A stretch of 64,000 nt of DNA from Agarivorans sp. TSD2052 (GCF_023238625.1 NZ_CP096670.1:280501-344500); one strand, 5' to 3'. Shown: positions 1 to 8,974, numbered from the stretch's first letter. Notes: generated from the letters alone by a model not told the origin. Program-made: numbers and translations.

Positions 1-1115
1 ATCATTTGTGCTTCACCGCTGGCAATTCTGGCCATGGCTTCACTACGGGCTTTGCCTTTTTGTTTGCCAGCAAGCCAGTCTACTTTAATGCCTAAAGGCT
101 CGAACCAACCGGCGAAGGTTAGCGCATGCTGCTCGGCTAATATTTCGGTGGGTGCCATCAAAGCAACTTGATAACCATTGGCTAAAGCTTGCACTGCGGC
201 CATGGCGGCAACCAAGGTTTTACCACTGCCCACATCACCCTGAACCAAACGCATCATTGCATGAGGTTGCTGAGTGTCGGTTTTAATCTCTGCGATTACT
301 CGCTGCTGTGCATTAGTGGGTTTAAAGGGTAACAGTGCTAAAAACTGACGTTCTAGTTCACTGGCCAAAGGTAAGGCTATAGCTGCTTGGCGTTGCTGCT
401 CTTGACGAAGTTTTAACATGCTTAGTTGATGGGCGGCTAATTCTTCAATGACTAAGCGTTGTTGAGCAGGGTGTTTACCTTCTTCTAGTAAACTTAACTC
501 GGTATCAGGTTCGGGGCGGTGCAGTTGCATCAAGGCTTGATTAAGGTTTAAGCCATGGGGGCGCAGCGCTGGCGGTAGCCAATCGATAAGCGGATATTGC
601 TCTAATAGCTTAAAAGCTTGCTCGCTTAACTTACGTAAGTTGAGTTGCTTTAAGCCTTCGGTAGTAGGGTACACCGGCGTTAGCTTTTCATCCATCAGCG
701 GCGCGCCCGCATCACTCACAATGCTGTATTCTGGGTGGATCATTTCCCAGCCGTGCTTGCCTCGTTTTGCCTCGCCAAAACAGCGCATCCATAAGCCTTG
801 TTGCATGGCGGCTTTTTGGCCGTTGTTAAAGTTGAAAAAACGCAGAGTAATACTGCCGCTACCATCGTTAATGCGGCAAGTAAGCATGCGCCTGCGAGCA
901 TGAATGAGTTCAACTTTGCTGATTTCGCCATGCACTGAAACATGGGCACCATGTAGCAAGTCGTTGATGGGCCAAATGCGGGTGCGGTCTTCATAGCGAA
1001 GCGGCAAGTGCAGCAGTAAATCGCCTACAGTAAAAATCTGTAAACGATGGAGCTTTTCGGCAAGTTTGTCACCAACACCTTTTAGTGCGGTGATCGCTAA
1101 GCTGCTTAATTCCAC
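1..1115 (-). CDS. recG: ATP-dependent DNA helicase RecG (partial, N-terminal part)
   Basis: RecG remodels stalled replication forks and branched recombination intermediates. Reading leftwards from a GTG at 1115-1113, about 371 codons are visible and the frame is still open at the window edge, so the C-terminal helicase half lies outside. The start MELSSLAITALKGVG and the following LHRLQIFTVGDLLLHLPLRY are typical of the RecG N-terminal wedge/OB region. Helicase motif I (Walker A) GDVGSGKT lies near 215-240, followed by MAPTEILAEQH. No ATG gives the same N-terminus, so GTG is the preferred start. Identification is firm; only the start and the missing 3' part are uncertain. Confidence 0.95.
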   Translation of the reverse strand, partial: MELSSLAITALKGVGDKLAEKLHRLQIFTVGDLLLHLPLRYEDRTRIWPINDLLHGAHVSVHGEISKVELIHARRRMLTCRINDGSGSITLRFFNFNNGQKAAMQQGLWMRCFGEAKRGKHGWEMIHPEYSIVSDAGAPLMDEKLTPVYPTTEGLKQLNLRKLSEQAFKLLEQYPLIDWLPPALRPHGLNLNQALMQLHRPEPDTELSLLEEGKHPAQQRLVIEELAAHQLSMLKLRQEQQRQAAIALPLASELERQFLALLPFKPTNAQQRVIAEIKTDTQQPHAMMRLVQGDVGSGKTLVAAMAAVQALANGYQVALMAPTEILAEQHALTFAGWFEPLGIKVDWLAGKQKGKARSEAMARIASGEAQM

Positions 1116-1211
1116 TTAAACTACTGTAAGTATGATCATGTACTAGCAGTATATATGAATTTTTCGGCTATTATTAGTCATCAAGGGTTTAAGCTATTCT
1201 AGGACGAAGAC

Positions 1212-1739
1212 ATGCGGAGATTTTGGGGTCAGGTTGCTCTAGCCATACAGTTAGTGATTAGTTTGGTTGGCGTGAGTATGGCAGAGCAAACTGCCCAGCC
1301 GGCAATTATCCACAGACCTGAGCAACCAATAGAGCGACCCATTCCAAGTCACCCTATTGAGCGCCCTGTGAGACCTATCTTACCGATTCGACCTCCAGCG
1401 CAATTGCCTCACCGTTGGCAAGGTGCCAGAACTTACTACTGGGTTGCCCCCAGCGAGCAATGGCAGCCTCAAAGCTTACGGCCAGACCAAGTGATTGAAG
1501 TAGAAATTGAAGCTAACGACCGAGCCGAATTACTACTGATTGATGGCCGTGATAAAGTGGTATTTGATGGCTGGCTAGGCATGGGCGATTTACGTACTTG
1601 GCAAGTGGTGCACCCCGCATCGTTATACTTTTCAGAAGTTCACGGCTTTAGTTTGAAGCTAAATGGCAGCGATATTGACTTATCGACTTACCCCCAGGAT
1701 CAGGCTGTGTCTCTTACTTTGGCTCCAGAAGCAGAATAA
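1212..1739 (+). CDS. Secreted proline-rich protein with a RodZ C-terminal-like (DUF4115-like) domain
   Basis: A 175-residue protein divergent from recG. Residues 1-24 look like a signal peptide (basic MRR, hydrophobic LAIQLVISLVGV, cleavage near SMA-EQ). Residues about 33-66 are a Pro/Arg/Ile-rich linker with repeats of the type PIERP and PIRPP. The rest (about 93-172) has the pattern of the beta-rich domain at the C-terminus of RodZ: a LLLIDGRDKVVFDGWL strand pair, then LKLNGSDIDLS close to the end. That match is my inference from memory of the family. An extracytoplasmic structural role seems plausible, but no function is assigned. Confidence 0.75.
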   Translation: MRRFWGQVALAIQLVISLVGVSMAEQTAQPAIIHRPEQPIERPIPSHPIERPVRPILPIRPPAQLPHRWQGARTYYWVAPSEQWQPQSLRPDQVIEVEIEANDRAELLLIDGRDKVVFDGWLGMGDLRTWQVVHPASLYFSEVHGFSLKLNGSDIDLSTYPQDQAVSLTLAPEAE

Positions 1740-1860
1740 GGGCCAGTGGTGGTGCTAACGGTTCAAATTTTGCGTTGCTTGGCGTATCATCTACGCCACT
1801 AGCAGATACGCTAAACGATTCTTTACTACTCACTAATAGATTGAAAGGTGTGCATTTCCC

Positions 1861-2382
1861 ATGGCCAAGTTATCCCTGCAAGAGCAGATGCTTAAAGCTG
1901 GTTTAGTTGATAAGAAAAAAGCGAAAAAAGTCGGCAAAACTAACAAAAAATCACGAACTTTAGCCAAAGAAGTGAAAGCCGCCGCTGAGCAAGCTCGCAC
2001 TGAGCAACAACAACGTGACGCCGAGTTAGCTCAGCAGCAAAATGCTGAAAAAGCGAAAAAAGCCGTTGCCGCACAAATTAAACAGCTTATTGAAATGAAT
2101 AAGCTAGACCGTTCTCGTGGCCAAGAGTCTTATAATTTCACCCATGAAGGCTTAATTAAAAAGGTTTATGTTACAGAAGAGCTACGCAAGCAATTGAGTA
2201 ATGGTCGTTTAGCCATTGTTACTCTCGGTGAAGCTTATGAAGTGGTTCCGAGCATTGTCGCCGAGAAAATCGCCCAAAGAGATGAAAGCGTGGTGGTATT
2301 GGTGAATGACCCCAGCCAAGATGTGATTGATGAAGATGATCCCTACGCTGACTATCAAATCCCCGATGATTTGATGTGGTAA
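1861..2382 (+). CDS. yaiL: DUF2058 family protein (YaiL-like)
   Basis: A 173-residue protein starting MAKLSLQEQMLKAGLVDKKK, the hallmark beginning of the DUF2058/YaiL family. Residues 1-75 are very rich in Lys, Gln, Glu and Ala and are predicted to form a charged helix or coiled coil. The C-terminal half (from about 75) is the compact conserved domain, ending in an acidic tail (DEDDPYADYQIPDD). The family is described as nucleoprotein or polynucleotide-associated, but its biochemical role is not established. An intrinsic terminator follows within 25 bp, so the gene is probably monocistronic. Confidence 0.9.
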   Translation: MAKLSLQEQMLKAGLVDKKKAKKVGKTNKKSRTLAKEVKAAAEQARTEQQQRDAELAQQQNAEKAKKAVAAQIKQLIEMNKLDRSRGQESYNFTHEGLIKKVYVTEELRKQLSNGRLAIVTLGEAYEVVPSIVAEKIAQRDESVVVLVNDPSQDVIDEDDPYADYQIPDDLMW

Positions 2383-2402
2383 GCAAAAATGCATCAGAAA
2401 GA

Positions 2403-2425
2403 GTCGCTAATTTAGCGGCTTTTTT
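2403..2425 (+). terminator. Intrinsic terminator after the DUF2058 gene
   Basis: Seven-base-pair stem 2403-2409 with 2413-2419 (GTCGCTA/TAGCGGC, one G-T pair), a 3-base loop, then a run of T at 2420-2425. Confidence 0.8.
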
Positions 2426-2571
2426 GTTTTAAGCTAGGCTCTAACTATCGCGCCGTTTGATCTATGTTCGGAGATATAGCATTTTTTATAAAATTTTATT
2501 GCCGAAAAAACTTAAGCGAGTAAGTTGATCACAAGTGTGCCTTTATGAATTATCACCACTTAGGAGAAGTA

Positions 2572-2883
2572 ATGGAAAATCAAACTGCGAGTAATGTATC
2601 TAAGGTATTGGAGTTTGTTTCTATGAGTCGCAGACGCAATAAGCTAAAACGTGAAATGGTCGATGTAGATAAAAAAATTCGTGATAACCGAAAGCGTGTA
2701 GAGTTACTGGATAACTTAGGTAACTACATTCAAGAAGGCATGAGTGTTAGCGATGTTAAAGCGATTATCGAGAACATGCGTGCCGACTACGAAGATCGTG
2801 TTGACGAGTACACCATCAAAAATGCTGACTTGTCGAAAGAACGCCGTGAATTAGCGAAGAAGCTAAAAGAAGCCAAAGGGTAG
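2572..2883 (+). CDS. Small coiled-coil protein of unknown function
   Basis: About 103 residues from the ATG at 2572, which has an AGGAGA ribosome site about 5 bases upstream; an earlier in-frame ATG at 2545 lacks one. The protein is almost entirely charged helix: [20 protein letters not shown] and a C-terminal [15 protein letters not shown], separated by a short segment, [20 protein letters not shown], that could turn. No signal peptide or membrane segment is seen. I do not recognise the family; the form suggests a DNA- or protein-binding helical hairpin. A good terminator follows, so it is its own transcription unit. Confidence 0.8.
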   Translation: MENQTASNVSKVLEFVSMSRRRNKLKREMVDVDKKIRDNRKRVELLDNLGNYIQEGMSVSDVKAIIENMRADYEDRVDEYTIKNADLSKERRELAKKLKEAKG

Positions 2884-2904
2884 GTTGTTACTTTTGGGAT
2901 TATG

Positions 2905-2928
2905 AGCCGCTGATAAAGCGGCTTTTTT
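2905..2928 (+). terminator. Intrinsic terminator after the coiled-coil gene
   Basis: Perfect 7-bp stem AGCCGCT (2905-2911) with AGCGGCT (2917-2923), loop GATAA, then T-run 2923-2928. Confidence 0.85.
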
Positions 2929-3061
2929 GTGGGTTTAGCATGTTGTTTACGGTTTTGCTTGCGTGGTAGCGGGTTGCTCTCAGTATCACTCCTAAGAGGG
3001 TAATTACGCTTGTTAGCAGTATTAATAACTCACCAGTGCTGGAATGTGTTGTTGGATTTGG

Positions 3062-3243
3062 TTTCGTCTTGACGACGATGTCCTAAGCTTCGCTGGGCAA
3101 AGCTTAGTAGCAAAAGAAAGGCCACCCGGCATTCCTTTGAATCTTGCGTTTCTCATAAATCAACGCGCCTACGGAAACTCGCTACGCTTAAACAGTCCTC
3201 GGCTTATTCGCTTATTTACAGCGATACTCAGCGGAGGTGATGG
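3062..3243 (+). repeat. Dispersed structured repeat, copy A
   Basis: First of five related ~185-bp units in this gene-free block. It begins with hairpin 1, TCGTC (3064-3068) pairing with GACGA (3074-3078), then hairpin 2, CTAAGCTT (3083-3090) with AAGCTTAG (3100-3107). A conserved core follows (AAAAGAAAGGC, then GGAAACTCGCT, CTCAAACAGTCCTCGG in sister copies) and the unit ends GGAGGTGATGG. Hairpin 2 differs in sequence from the other copies but still pairs. Small open frames here are artefacts of the repeat. Confidence 0.8.
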
Positions 3244-3316
3244 TGTTTTGAAAGCAGAGCTGCGAGCTTGATTTTTTATTAGCTTCATTTGAACCAATGC
3301 TTGGTGTTGGTTCAGG

Positions 3317-3499
3317 TTTCGCCTTGCCGGCGATACACTTTTCTTTGCGCGGCCAAAGAAAAGTGTACAAAAGAAAGGCCGCCCGCACCTCCTTAAATCC
3401 TCCGTTGCTCGTAAGCAAGGGTACCTTCGGAAACTCGCTTTGCTCAAACAGTCCTCGGTTTAATCCCTTGTTTACTCCGCTACTCGGCGGAGGTGATGG
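3317..3499 (+). repeat. Dispersed structured repeat, copy B
   Basis: Same orientation as copy A. Hairpin 1 is TCGCC (3319-3323) with GGCGA (3329-3333). Hairpin 2 is a perfect 13-bp stem, 3335-3347 with 3354-3366 (ACACTTTTCTTTG/CAAAGAAAAGTGT). A third stem near the end is CTCCGC with GCGGAG. Ends GGAGGTGATGG like copy A. Confidence 0.85.
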
Positions 3500-3503
3500 T
3501 CCT

Positions 3504-3558
3504 AAAGAGCAAAGAGCAAAGAGCAAAGAGCAAAGAGCAAAGAGCAAAGAGCAAAGAG
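3504..3558 (+). repeat. Heptanucleotide microsatellite (AAAGAGC)7
   Basis: Seven perfect copies of AAAGAGC plus six more bases, directly after repeat copy B. The unit length is not a multiple of three and no convincing gene spans it, so phase variation of a protein is not supported; slippage could still change its length between strains. Confidence 0.95.
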
Positions 3559-3612
3559 TAGGAGTGGTGAATTAGTAATTTAACTAATAACGTGGGCTCT
3601 TGATCTTGGTAT

Positions 3613-3801
3613 CCCCTCATCATCGCCGAGTAGCGCAAGCGAGCGGCGGATAAAGGCAAAACCTGTTTGAGCGTAGCGAGTTGTTTTGACGCCGCAGTGA
3701 GTGCGCAATGGAGGAAGAAGATGATGCTGGGGCAGCCTTTCTTTTTCCTCTACTTTTCTTTGGCTGTTCAAAGAAAAATGGAGTCGCCGTCAGGGCGAAA
3801 T
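3613..3801 (-). repeat. Dispersed structured repeat, copy C (inverted)
   Basis: Inverted relative to A, B and D. Read on the minus strand it begins ATTTCGCC-N5-GGCGA (hairpin 1), then TTTTCTTTG-N6-CAAAGAAAA (hairpin 2), AAAAGAAAGGC, ACTCGCTACGCTCAAACAGG, and ends with a CGCCG/CGGCG stem and GATGATGAGGGG. Nearly identical to copy E along its whole length, so one is a recent duplicate of the other. Confidence 0.85.
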
Positions 3802-3904
3802 CTGCAAGTAAAGCTAGCGCTAGGGCTTAAATGTTTGAGAATGTAATCGCGAGAGTTGCTGACCTTGTTGCTCCACTTTACGCCAGTGTTTGTTGTTCAT
3901 AATG

Positions 3905-4091
3905 ATTTCGCCTTGCTGGCGATGTCCTTTTCTTTGCTTGGCCAAAGAAAAGGACACAAAAGAAAGGCCACCCCGCATTCCCTTGAATCTTGCGTTTCTC
4001 ATAAATCAACGCGCCTACGGAAACTCGCTTCGCTCAAACAGTCCTCGGCTTATTCGCTGATTTACTGCGATACTCAGCGGGAATGATGGGG
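3905..4091 (+). repeat. Dispersed structured repeat, copy D
   Basis: Hairpin 1: TCGCC (3908-3912) with GGCGA (3918-3922). Hairpin 2: a perfect 13-bp stem 3924-3936 with 3943-3955 (GTCCTTTTCTTTG/CAAAGAAAAGGAC). The central part matches copy A closely (GAATCTTGCGTTTCTCATAA). Third stem CGCTGA/TCAGCG near the end. Confidence 0.85.
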
Positions 4092-4126
4092 CACAGAGCA
4101 GTCAGTGTAGGCTCTTGAACTTCACT

Positions 4127-4315
4127 CCCCTCATCATCGCCGAGTAGCGCAAGCGAGCGGCGGATAAAGGCAAAACCTGTTTGAGCGTAGCGAGTTGTTT
4201 TGACGCCGCAGTGAGTGAGCAACGGAGGAAGAAGATGATGTTGGGGCAGCCTTTCTTTTTCCTCTACTTTTCTTTGGCTGTTCAAAGAAAAATGGAGTCG
4301 CCGTCAGGGCGAAAT
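4127..4315 (-). repeat. Dispersed structured repeat, copy E (inverted)
   Basis: Nearly identical to copy C and in the same inverted orientation. Both are preceded on the plus strand by a GGCTCTTGA-type flank, so the duplicated block is slightly larger than the unit itself. Confidence 0.85.
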
Positions 4316-4428
4316 CGGGCTTAAAGGTATAGTTAATCCTTCATAAACCCGTTCTCTAACAGCGTTCGATTTCAATCTTTGTTATAACCAGTAAGTAATT
4401 CCCAATAGAAGTCATAATGTGTTGAATC

Positions 4429-4857
4429 ATGAAAAGGTTTAGTCGGTTTATTGATGAGCACCCGATAGTTTCTTTTATCGGTTACTTATTGTGTTACCAG
4501 GTTATATCGTGGCTGGTGCTTGAGGTATTTAACCCGATCTGCAGTAGTTTTATTTTGAGTAAACGACAGAACACTGTTGTGAGCTGTGACTGGGGAGTTC
4601 CAGCTCCTTTTGAATGGTTTTTAAATGTGTTTTTTGGCTGGGGACCAATACTGGGTCCTTTTATATCAGCGATAATATTGTCCGGTCTGTACATTCTATT
4701 CTGGAAATCTTGGTTTTCTAGGTTATCAAAAACAGACGAAAAGATAGTTAAACCTATTACTCCTTACGGTACTTTAGCCAAACATAAAGAGGTATTGTTA
4801 GCGTCTGGGGCTGCGGAGAAAGATGCGGATAGAGTTGTAGCGCAGTATAGAGAATAA
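4429..4857 (+). CDS. Small inner-membrane protein of unknown function
   Basis: 142 residues with two or three likely membrane segments: about residues 12-33 (IVSFIGYLLCYQVISWLVLE), possibly a re-entrant stretch around 64-75, and 78-97 (ILGPFISAIILSGLYILFW). The C-terminal 40 residues are charged and probably cytoplasmic. I do not recognise the family. Codon use looks more AT-rich than the neighbours, and the gene sits directly beside the repeat block, so it may be accessory DNA. No strong ribosome site is visible before the ATG, so the start is less sure. Confidence 0.65.
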   Translation: MKRFSRFIDEHPIVSFIGYLLCYQVISWLVLEVFNPICSSFILSKRQNTVVSCDWGVPAPFEWFLNVFFGWGPILGPFISAIILSGLYILFWKSWFSRLSKTDEKIVKPITPYGTLAKHKEVLLASGAAEKDADRVVAQYRE

Positions 4858-4875
4858 CTTCAATCCTCACACAAA

Positions 4876-4898
4876 AAAGCCGCTCTAGGAGCGGCTTT
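4876..4898 (-). terminator. Intrinsic terminator, probably bidirectional, of pntB and the membrane-protein gene
   Basis: Perfect 10-bp stem AAAGCCGCTC (4876-4885) with GAGCGGCTTT (4889-4898), 3-base loop. A-rich on the left and T-rich on the right, so it can work for the convergent genes on both strands; it sits 22 bp beyond the pntB stop. Confidence 0.85.
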
Positions 4899-4919
4899 CA
4901 TATTTAACAAGCTATCTGC

Positions 4920-6320
4920 TTAGATATGAGAAAGGATCTTCTGAACCGTTTCTTTAGCATCACCAAACAACATGTCAGTATTCTCTTTAAAGAATAATGG
5001 GTTTTGAACACCAGCATAACCCGTCGCCATTGAACGTTTAAACACCACCACCTTCTTCGCATCCCATACTTCAAGCACTGGCATACCGGCAATTGGGCTG
5101 CCTGGCTCTTTAGCCGCAGGGTTAACCGTGTCGTTGGCGCCAATGACTAGCACTACGTCGGTAGACGCGAAGTCTTCGTTAATTTCGTCCATTTCCATTA
5201 CGATATCGTAAGGAACTTTGGCTTCGGCTAACAGCACGTTCATGTGGCCAGGTAAACGGCCGGCAACAGGGTGAATCGCAAAGCGAACCTTAATGCCTTT
5301 ATCACGTAACTTCTGCGTAATTTCTGCCACCGGGTATTGGGCTTGCGCAACCGCCATACCGTAACCTGGGGCAATAATGACTTCGTTTGCGTCTTTTAGC
5401 ATTTCGGCTACGTCTTCAGCTTGTACTTCAGTGTGTTCACCTTGGTCAACATCGCTGGCGACAACTGTGCCACCTTCTGCGCCAAAACCACCTAAGATTA
5501 CGCTGATGAATGAGCGGTTCATGGCTTTACACATAATGTAAGACAGAATCGCCCCTGAGCTACCTACTAGTGCACCGGTAACGATAAGTAAATCGTTGCC
5601 TAGCATGAAACCAGCCGCTGCTGCTGCCCAACCAGAGTATGAGTTAAGCATAGATACCACTACAGGCATATCTGCGCCACCAATGGCCGACACGAGGTTG
5701 TAACCAAATACAAAGGCAATTAGCGTCATAAAGATCAGTGGCCACATAGAGCCGCTGTCCATGTACATGCTGCCTAAGTAGATAGATACCACAATCATGG
5801 CTAAGTTTAGCCAGTGAGCTCCTGGGAGCGCTTTAGGGGCACTGCTGATGATGCCACGAAGCTTACCAAAGGCGACAACTGAACCGGTGAAGGTGACCGC
5901 TCCAATGAAAATACCTAAGAATACTTCAACGTCATGAATGTTTTTAGCGACTGGGTCGATAAGACCGGTCACCGCATCCATTAACGAGCTGTGGTCGATA
6001 GCGCTAGAGAAACCGACTAGTACCGCTGCCATACCTACGAAGCTGTGTAGAACAGCAACTAGTTCAGGCATCTCGGTCATTTCAACTTTAAGCGCTAGGC
6101 GAATACCAATGGCTGCACCAATAGCCATCGCTAGGGTGATGATCCAGCTACCACCCGTTACTTGAGTGCTAGCGAGCGTTGCGATGACCGCAATGGCCAT
6201 ACCAATAATGCCAAATATGTTTCCGCGTTGAGCGGTTTCTTGTTTACTTAAGCCTGCGAGGCTAAAAATAAACAATAGCGCAGCCACTAAATAGGCTGCT
6301 GATACAATACCTTGAGACAT
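4920..6320 (-). CDS. pntB: NAD(P) transhydrogenase subunit beta
   Basis: PntB forms the membrane and NADP(H)-binding part of the proton-translocating transhydrogenase, which uses the proton gradient to reduce NADP+ with NADH. The 466-residue length is standard. The N-terminal ~260 residues hold about nine hydrophobic segments ([18 protein letters not shown] onward). The C-terminal domain III carries [14 protein letters not shown] and a [14 protein letters not shown] stretch typical of the NADP site. It is 13 bp downstream of pntA in the same direction, so the two form an operon ending at the 4876-4898 hairpin. Confidence 0.97.
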   Translation of the reverse strand: MSQGIVSAAYLVAALLFIFSLAGLSKQETAQRGNIFGIIGMAIAVIATLASTQVTGGSWIITLAMAIGAAIGIRLALKVEMTEMPELVAVLHSFVGMAAVLVGFSSAIDHSSLMDAVTGLIDPVAKNIHDVEVFLGIFIGAVTFTGSVVAFGKLRGIISSAPKALPGAHWLNLAMIVVSIYLGSMYMDSGSMWPLIFMTLIAFVFGYNLVSAIGGADMPVVVSMLNSYSGWAAAAAGFMLGNDLLIVTGALVGSSGAILSYIMCKAMNRSFISVILGGFGAEGGTVVASDVDQGEHTEVQAEDVAEMLKDANEVIIAPGYGMAVAQAQYPVAEITQKLRDKGIKVRFAIHPVAGRLPGHMNVLLAEAKVPYDIVMEMDEINEDFASTDVVLVIGANDTVNPAAKEPGSPIAGMPVLEVWDAKKVVVFKRSMATGYAGVQNPLFFKENTDMLFGDAKETVQKILSHI

Positions 6321-6333
6321 GTGACTATTTCTC

Positions 6334-7893
6334 CTAGTTGTCTTTGCGGAACATCTTCAGCATCCGCTGAGTCACAGTAAAACCACCGGCTATATTGATG
6401 GTGGCGATAAGCACGGCAATCCCTGAAAGCAGTAATACTACCCAGGAGGTGTCGGCTTTCATTTGTACTAAGGCACCCACAATAATGATGCCACTAATGG
6501 CGTTGGTGACGCTCATTAACGGAGTATGTAGCGAATGACTGACGTTCCATACCACGTAGTAACCTACAACACAGGCCAACATAAATACGGTGAAGTGTTG
6601 TAAGAAGTCACTCGGTGCAGCATCGGCGACCCAAGCAAAAGCGGCTAAACCCGCTGCCGCAATTAATGGTTTTACCCATGGTTTCTTCGGCTTGTCTTCT
6701 ACCACCACTTCGGGTGCCGCAGCAGGCGCTTCAACTTTCGGTTGGGCGCTTACTTGAATAGCAGGTGGTGGGAAGGTGATTTCACCGTCTTTCACCGAGG
6801 CGACGCCACGCAATACTTCGTCTTCGAAGTTGATGTCGATTTCGCCGTTTTTCTCTGGGCATAGTAACTTCAGTAAGTTAACTAAGTTAGTGCCGTAAAG
6901 TTGGCTCGCTTGCGCTGGCAAACGACGAGAGATGTCGGTTAAACCAATAATGGTTACGCCGTGTTTTACTGCAATTTCACCGGGCTCGGTTAATTCACAG
7001 TTACCGCCAGTGGCGGCAGCCAAATCGACAATCACACTACCAGGCTTCATTAATTCAACCATGTCAGCCAAAATCAGCTTAGGCGCTGGGCGACCAGGAA
7101 TTAACGCGGTAGTAATGATGATGTCTACTTCTTTCGCTTGCTCGCGGAACAAGGCCATTTCAGCTTCAATGAAGGCTGCGCTCATTTCTTTGGCGTAACC
7201 ATCACCGCTGCCGGTGTCTTCTTCTTCGTATTCAAGCTCAAGGAACTCAGCACCCATAGAGTTAATTTGTTCTTTTACTTCTGGGCGAGTATCAAAGGCG
7301 CGAACAATTGCGCCAAGGCTGCCGGCGGTACCCAAGGCGGCTAAACCTGCTACACCAGCACCAATAATAAGTACTTTTGCGGGGGGGACTTTACCTGCGG
7401 CGGTAATTTGACCGGTAAAGAAACGACCAAAGTGATTAGCGGCCTCGATAACTGCACGGTAACCGTCTACGTTGGCTAATGAGCTACGCGCATCCAGCGA
7501 TTGAGCGCGAGATATACGTGGCACCATGTCCATGGCGAGTAGGTTGATTTTAGCGGCTTTGAACTTTTCAAGTAGTTCAGGATTTTGCGCGGGCCATGCA
7601 AAACTGGCTACTGTAGCACCTTCTTTTATTAGAGCGAGTTCGTCAGTGGTATCGTTGCTGCCATCAAGAGGGGCATTAACTTTAAAGATGAGGTCAGCTT
7701 GAAAAGCTTGCTCTTTAGTGACGATTTCAGCGCCTGCTTCAACGTAAGCTTCGTCATTAAAGCTGGCTGCTGTTCCTGCACCGCTTTCCACTGCCACAGA
7801 GAAGCCCATTTTTAAGAGCTGCTCTACGGTTTTTGGGGTGGCGGCTACCCGGCTCTCCTTATCGAAGATCTCCTTAGGTATTCCGATTTGCAT
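6334..7893 (-). CDS. pntA: NAD(P) transhydrogenase subunit alpha
   Basis: PntA is the NAD(H)-binding subunit of the transhydrogenase. The protein starts [20 protein letters not shown], the classical start of the alanine-dehydrogenase/PntA N-terminal domain. The Rossmann motif [21 protein letters not shown] lies around residues 174-194, followed by the [12 protein letters not shown] segment. Residues from about 400 contain four hydrophobic segments after a proline/alanine linker ([20 protein letters not shown]), as expected for the E. coli-type two-subunit enzyme. Length 519 is normal. First gene of the pntAB operon. Confidence 0.97.
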   Translation of the reverse strand: MQIGIPKEIFDKESRVAATPKTVEQLLKMGFSVAVESGAGTAASFNDEAYVEAGAEIVTKEQAFQADLIFKVNAPLDGSNDTTDELALIKEGATVASFAWPAQNPELLEKFKAAKINLLAMDMVPRISRAQSLDARSSLANVDGYRAVIEAANHFGRFFTGQITAAGKVPPAKVLIIGAGVAGLAALGTAGSLGAIVRAFDTRPEVKEQINSMGAEFLELEYEEEDTGSGDGYAKEMSAAFIEAEMALFREQAKEVDIIITTALIPGRPAPKLILADMVELMKPGSVIVDLAAATGGNCELTEPGEIAVKHGVTIIGLTDISRRLPAQASQLYGTNLVNLLKLLCPEKNGEIDINFEDEVLRGVASVKDGEITFPPPAIQVSAQPKVEAPAAAPEVVVEDKPKKPWVKPLIAAAGLAAFAWVADAAPSDFLQHFTVFMLACVVGYYVVWNVSHSLHTPLMSVTNAISGIIIVGALVQMKADTSWVVLLLSGIAVLIATINIAGGFTVTQRMLKMFRKDN

Positions 7894-8305
7894 AGTGTGT
7901 TCCTGCTAATGGTGGTTATGTTGAGTTGCTATTTAGACAACACTTTCTGTTTATTACATAAATGTTAGCCAGACATCTAAAGCCAACTTTATGCATTTGG
8001 TGTGATATGAAAGATAACTACGGCCTAACAGTCAAGTAACTTTGGGAAAAAGTATCGCTTATTTCTAATGGTCAAACCAATTTGTAAAGATTATTGGTGT
8101 GATAGGTTAGTTCGATGTGTGTTTTGGTTAGTGAAATGTAAGGGTGCGAATGCTTGTTCAAGATCTGGCACGTAAATAGCTACAAGTAAGAGTATCTACT
8201 ACTCTTTATATTAGGTATATGCCTAATTCGCATATTTCGTTGGTTCACTATCAGCTAAGTAAGGGGAAGTAGCCTGATGCATAATCGACGAGTGAGGAGC
8301 TTGTT
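7894..8305. other. 412-bp intergenic region with dyads, no gene
   Basis: No credible coding frame. It must contain the pntA promoter (leftwards) and that of the secreted-protein gene (rightwards). Two dyads lie near the right end: AAGAGT (8188-8193) with ACTCTT (8201-8206), and ATTAGG (8210-8215) with CCTAAT (8222-8227). They could be operators; nothing here identifies the regulator. Confidence 0.5.
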
Positions 8306-8755
8306 ATGGGGATTTATTTATCATTAATCGTTGCCATGTTATTTGGGGTGAGTAGTGTGCAAGCAAAGCCAGCCCTAAAGTTGGAATTTAGTGTAGATAA
8401 TGAGTTGCGACAGCCTCAAGCGGCTAAGCAATTATTTAGTGATATTAATTGGTTACAAGATCAAGAGCTAGCACCTAGCCACTCGCCTACAGACTCCGAT
8501 ATTTCAACTTCAAACCTTAATAACAACAGTGCTTTTCTACAATATCAGCAAGTACCTCAATGGCGCTCAAGTTGGCGTGGTGGGGTGAACTGGCAAGCGC
8601 AGAAGAACTTAATGTTCAAAGTGAAAGGGAACCGACTGTCTGGTCATTTAACGGTACCTACCAAATTTTTATGTGCAATTTGCAAAACACATTTAGATAC
8701 CACTGTTTGGAAAGACGGTCACGTGCAATTACAGTTGAAATCTTATTTCGAATAA
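8306..8755 (+). CDS. Predicted secreted protein of unknown function
   Basis: 149 residues with a plain signal peptide (MGIYLSLIVAMLFGVSSVQA-K). The mature part has no recognised domain. A CAIC motif near residue 127 with no other cysteines suggests a disulphide or metal pair in the periplasm. GAGGAG lies a few bases before the ATG, supporting the start. A frame on the same strand from 8560 overlaps it, but it lacks a start context and is judged a shadow. Confidence 0.7.
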   Translation: MGIYLSLIVAMLFGVSSVQAKPALKLEFSVDNELRQPQAAKQLFSDINWLQDQELAPSHSPTDSDISTSNLNNNSAFLQYQQVPQWRSSWRGGVNWQAQKNLMFKVKGNRLSGHLTVPTKFLCAICKTHLDTTVWKDGHVQLQLKSYFE

Positions 8756-8812
8756 GCTGTTTCGTTTGCTGTACCCTAGGTATAATAGCCAAAAACTTCA
8801 TAAGGAATCATT

Positions 8813-8974
8813 GTGGGCTATTTGTTGTTGGCCTTTTTACTGGTTTTCGCTCTCCCGTTTGTTAGCTTCTTATTAGGATATATCCACATTTACCTTGAGT
8901 ATGGTGTCACCGTATCAGCAGTTATTGTTGGTCTATGGGTTCTACTAGACATTACTAAGATGAAAAAGCGCTAA
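8813..8974 (+). CDS. Small two-segment membrane protein (53 aa, GTG start)
   Basis: A 53-residue frame opened by GTG at 8813 with AAGGA about 6 bases upstream (8802-8806). The protein is nearly all hydrophobic: GYLLLAFLLVFALPFVSFLL and GVTVSAVIVGLWVLLDI, separated by HIYLEY, with a positive tail KMKKR, consistent with a helical hairpin whose ends are cytoplasmic. A TATAAT box at 8781-8786 lies 27 bp before the start. I do not know the family. Clean composition, ribosome site and promoter make it likely real. Confidence 0.65.
   Translation: MGYLLLAFLLVFALPFVSFLLGYIHIYLEYGVTVSAVIVGLWVLLDITKMKKR

Noticed and set aside
3044-4285. Several open frames of 60-110 codons in the repeat block
   Set aside because: They recur with the repeat copies on both strands, have no ribosome sites, and their sequence follows the repeated DNA. 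They are by-products of the repeats.
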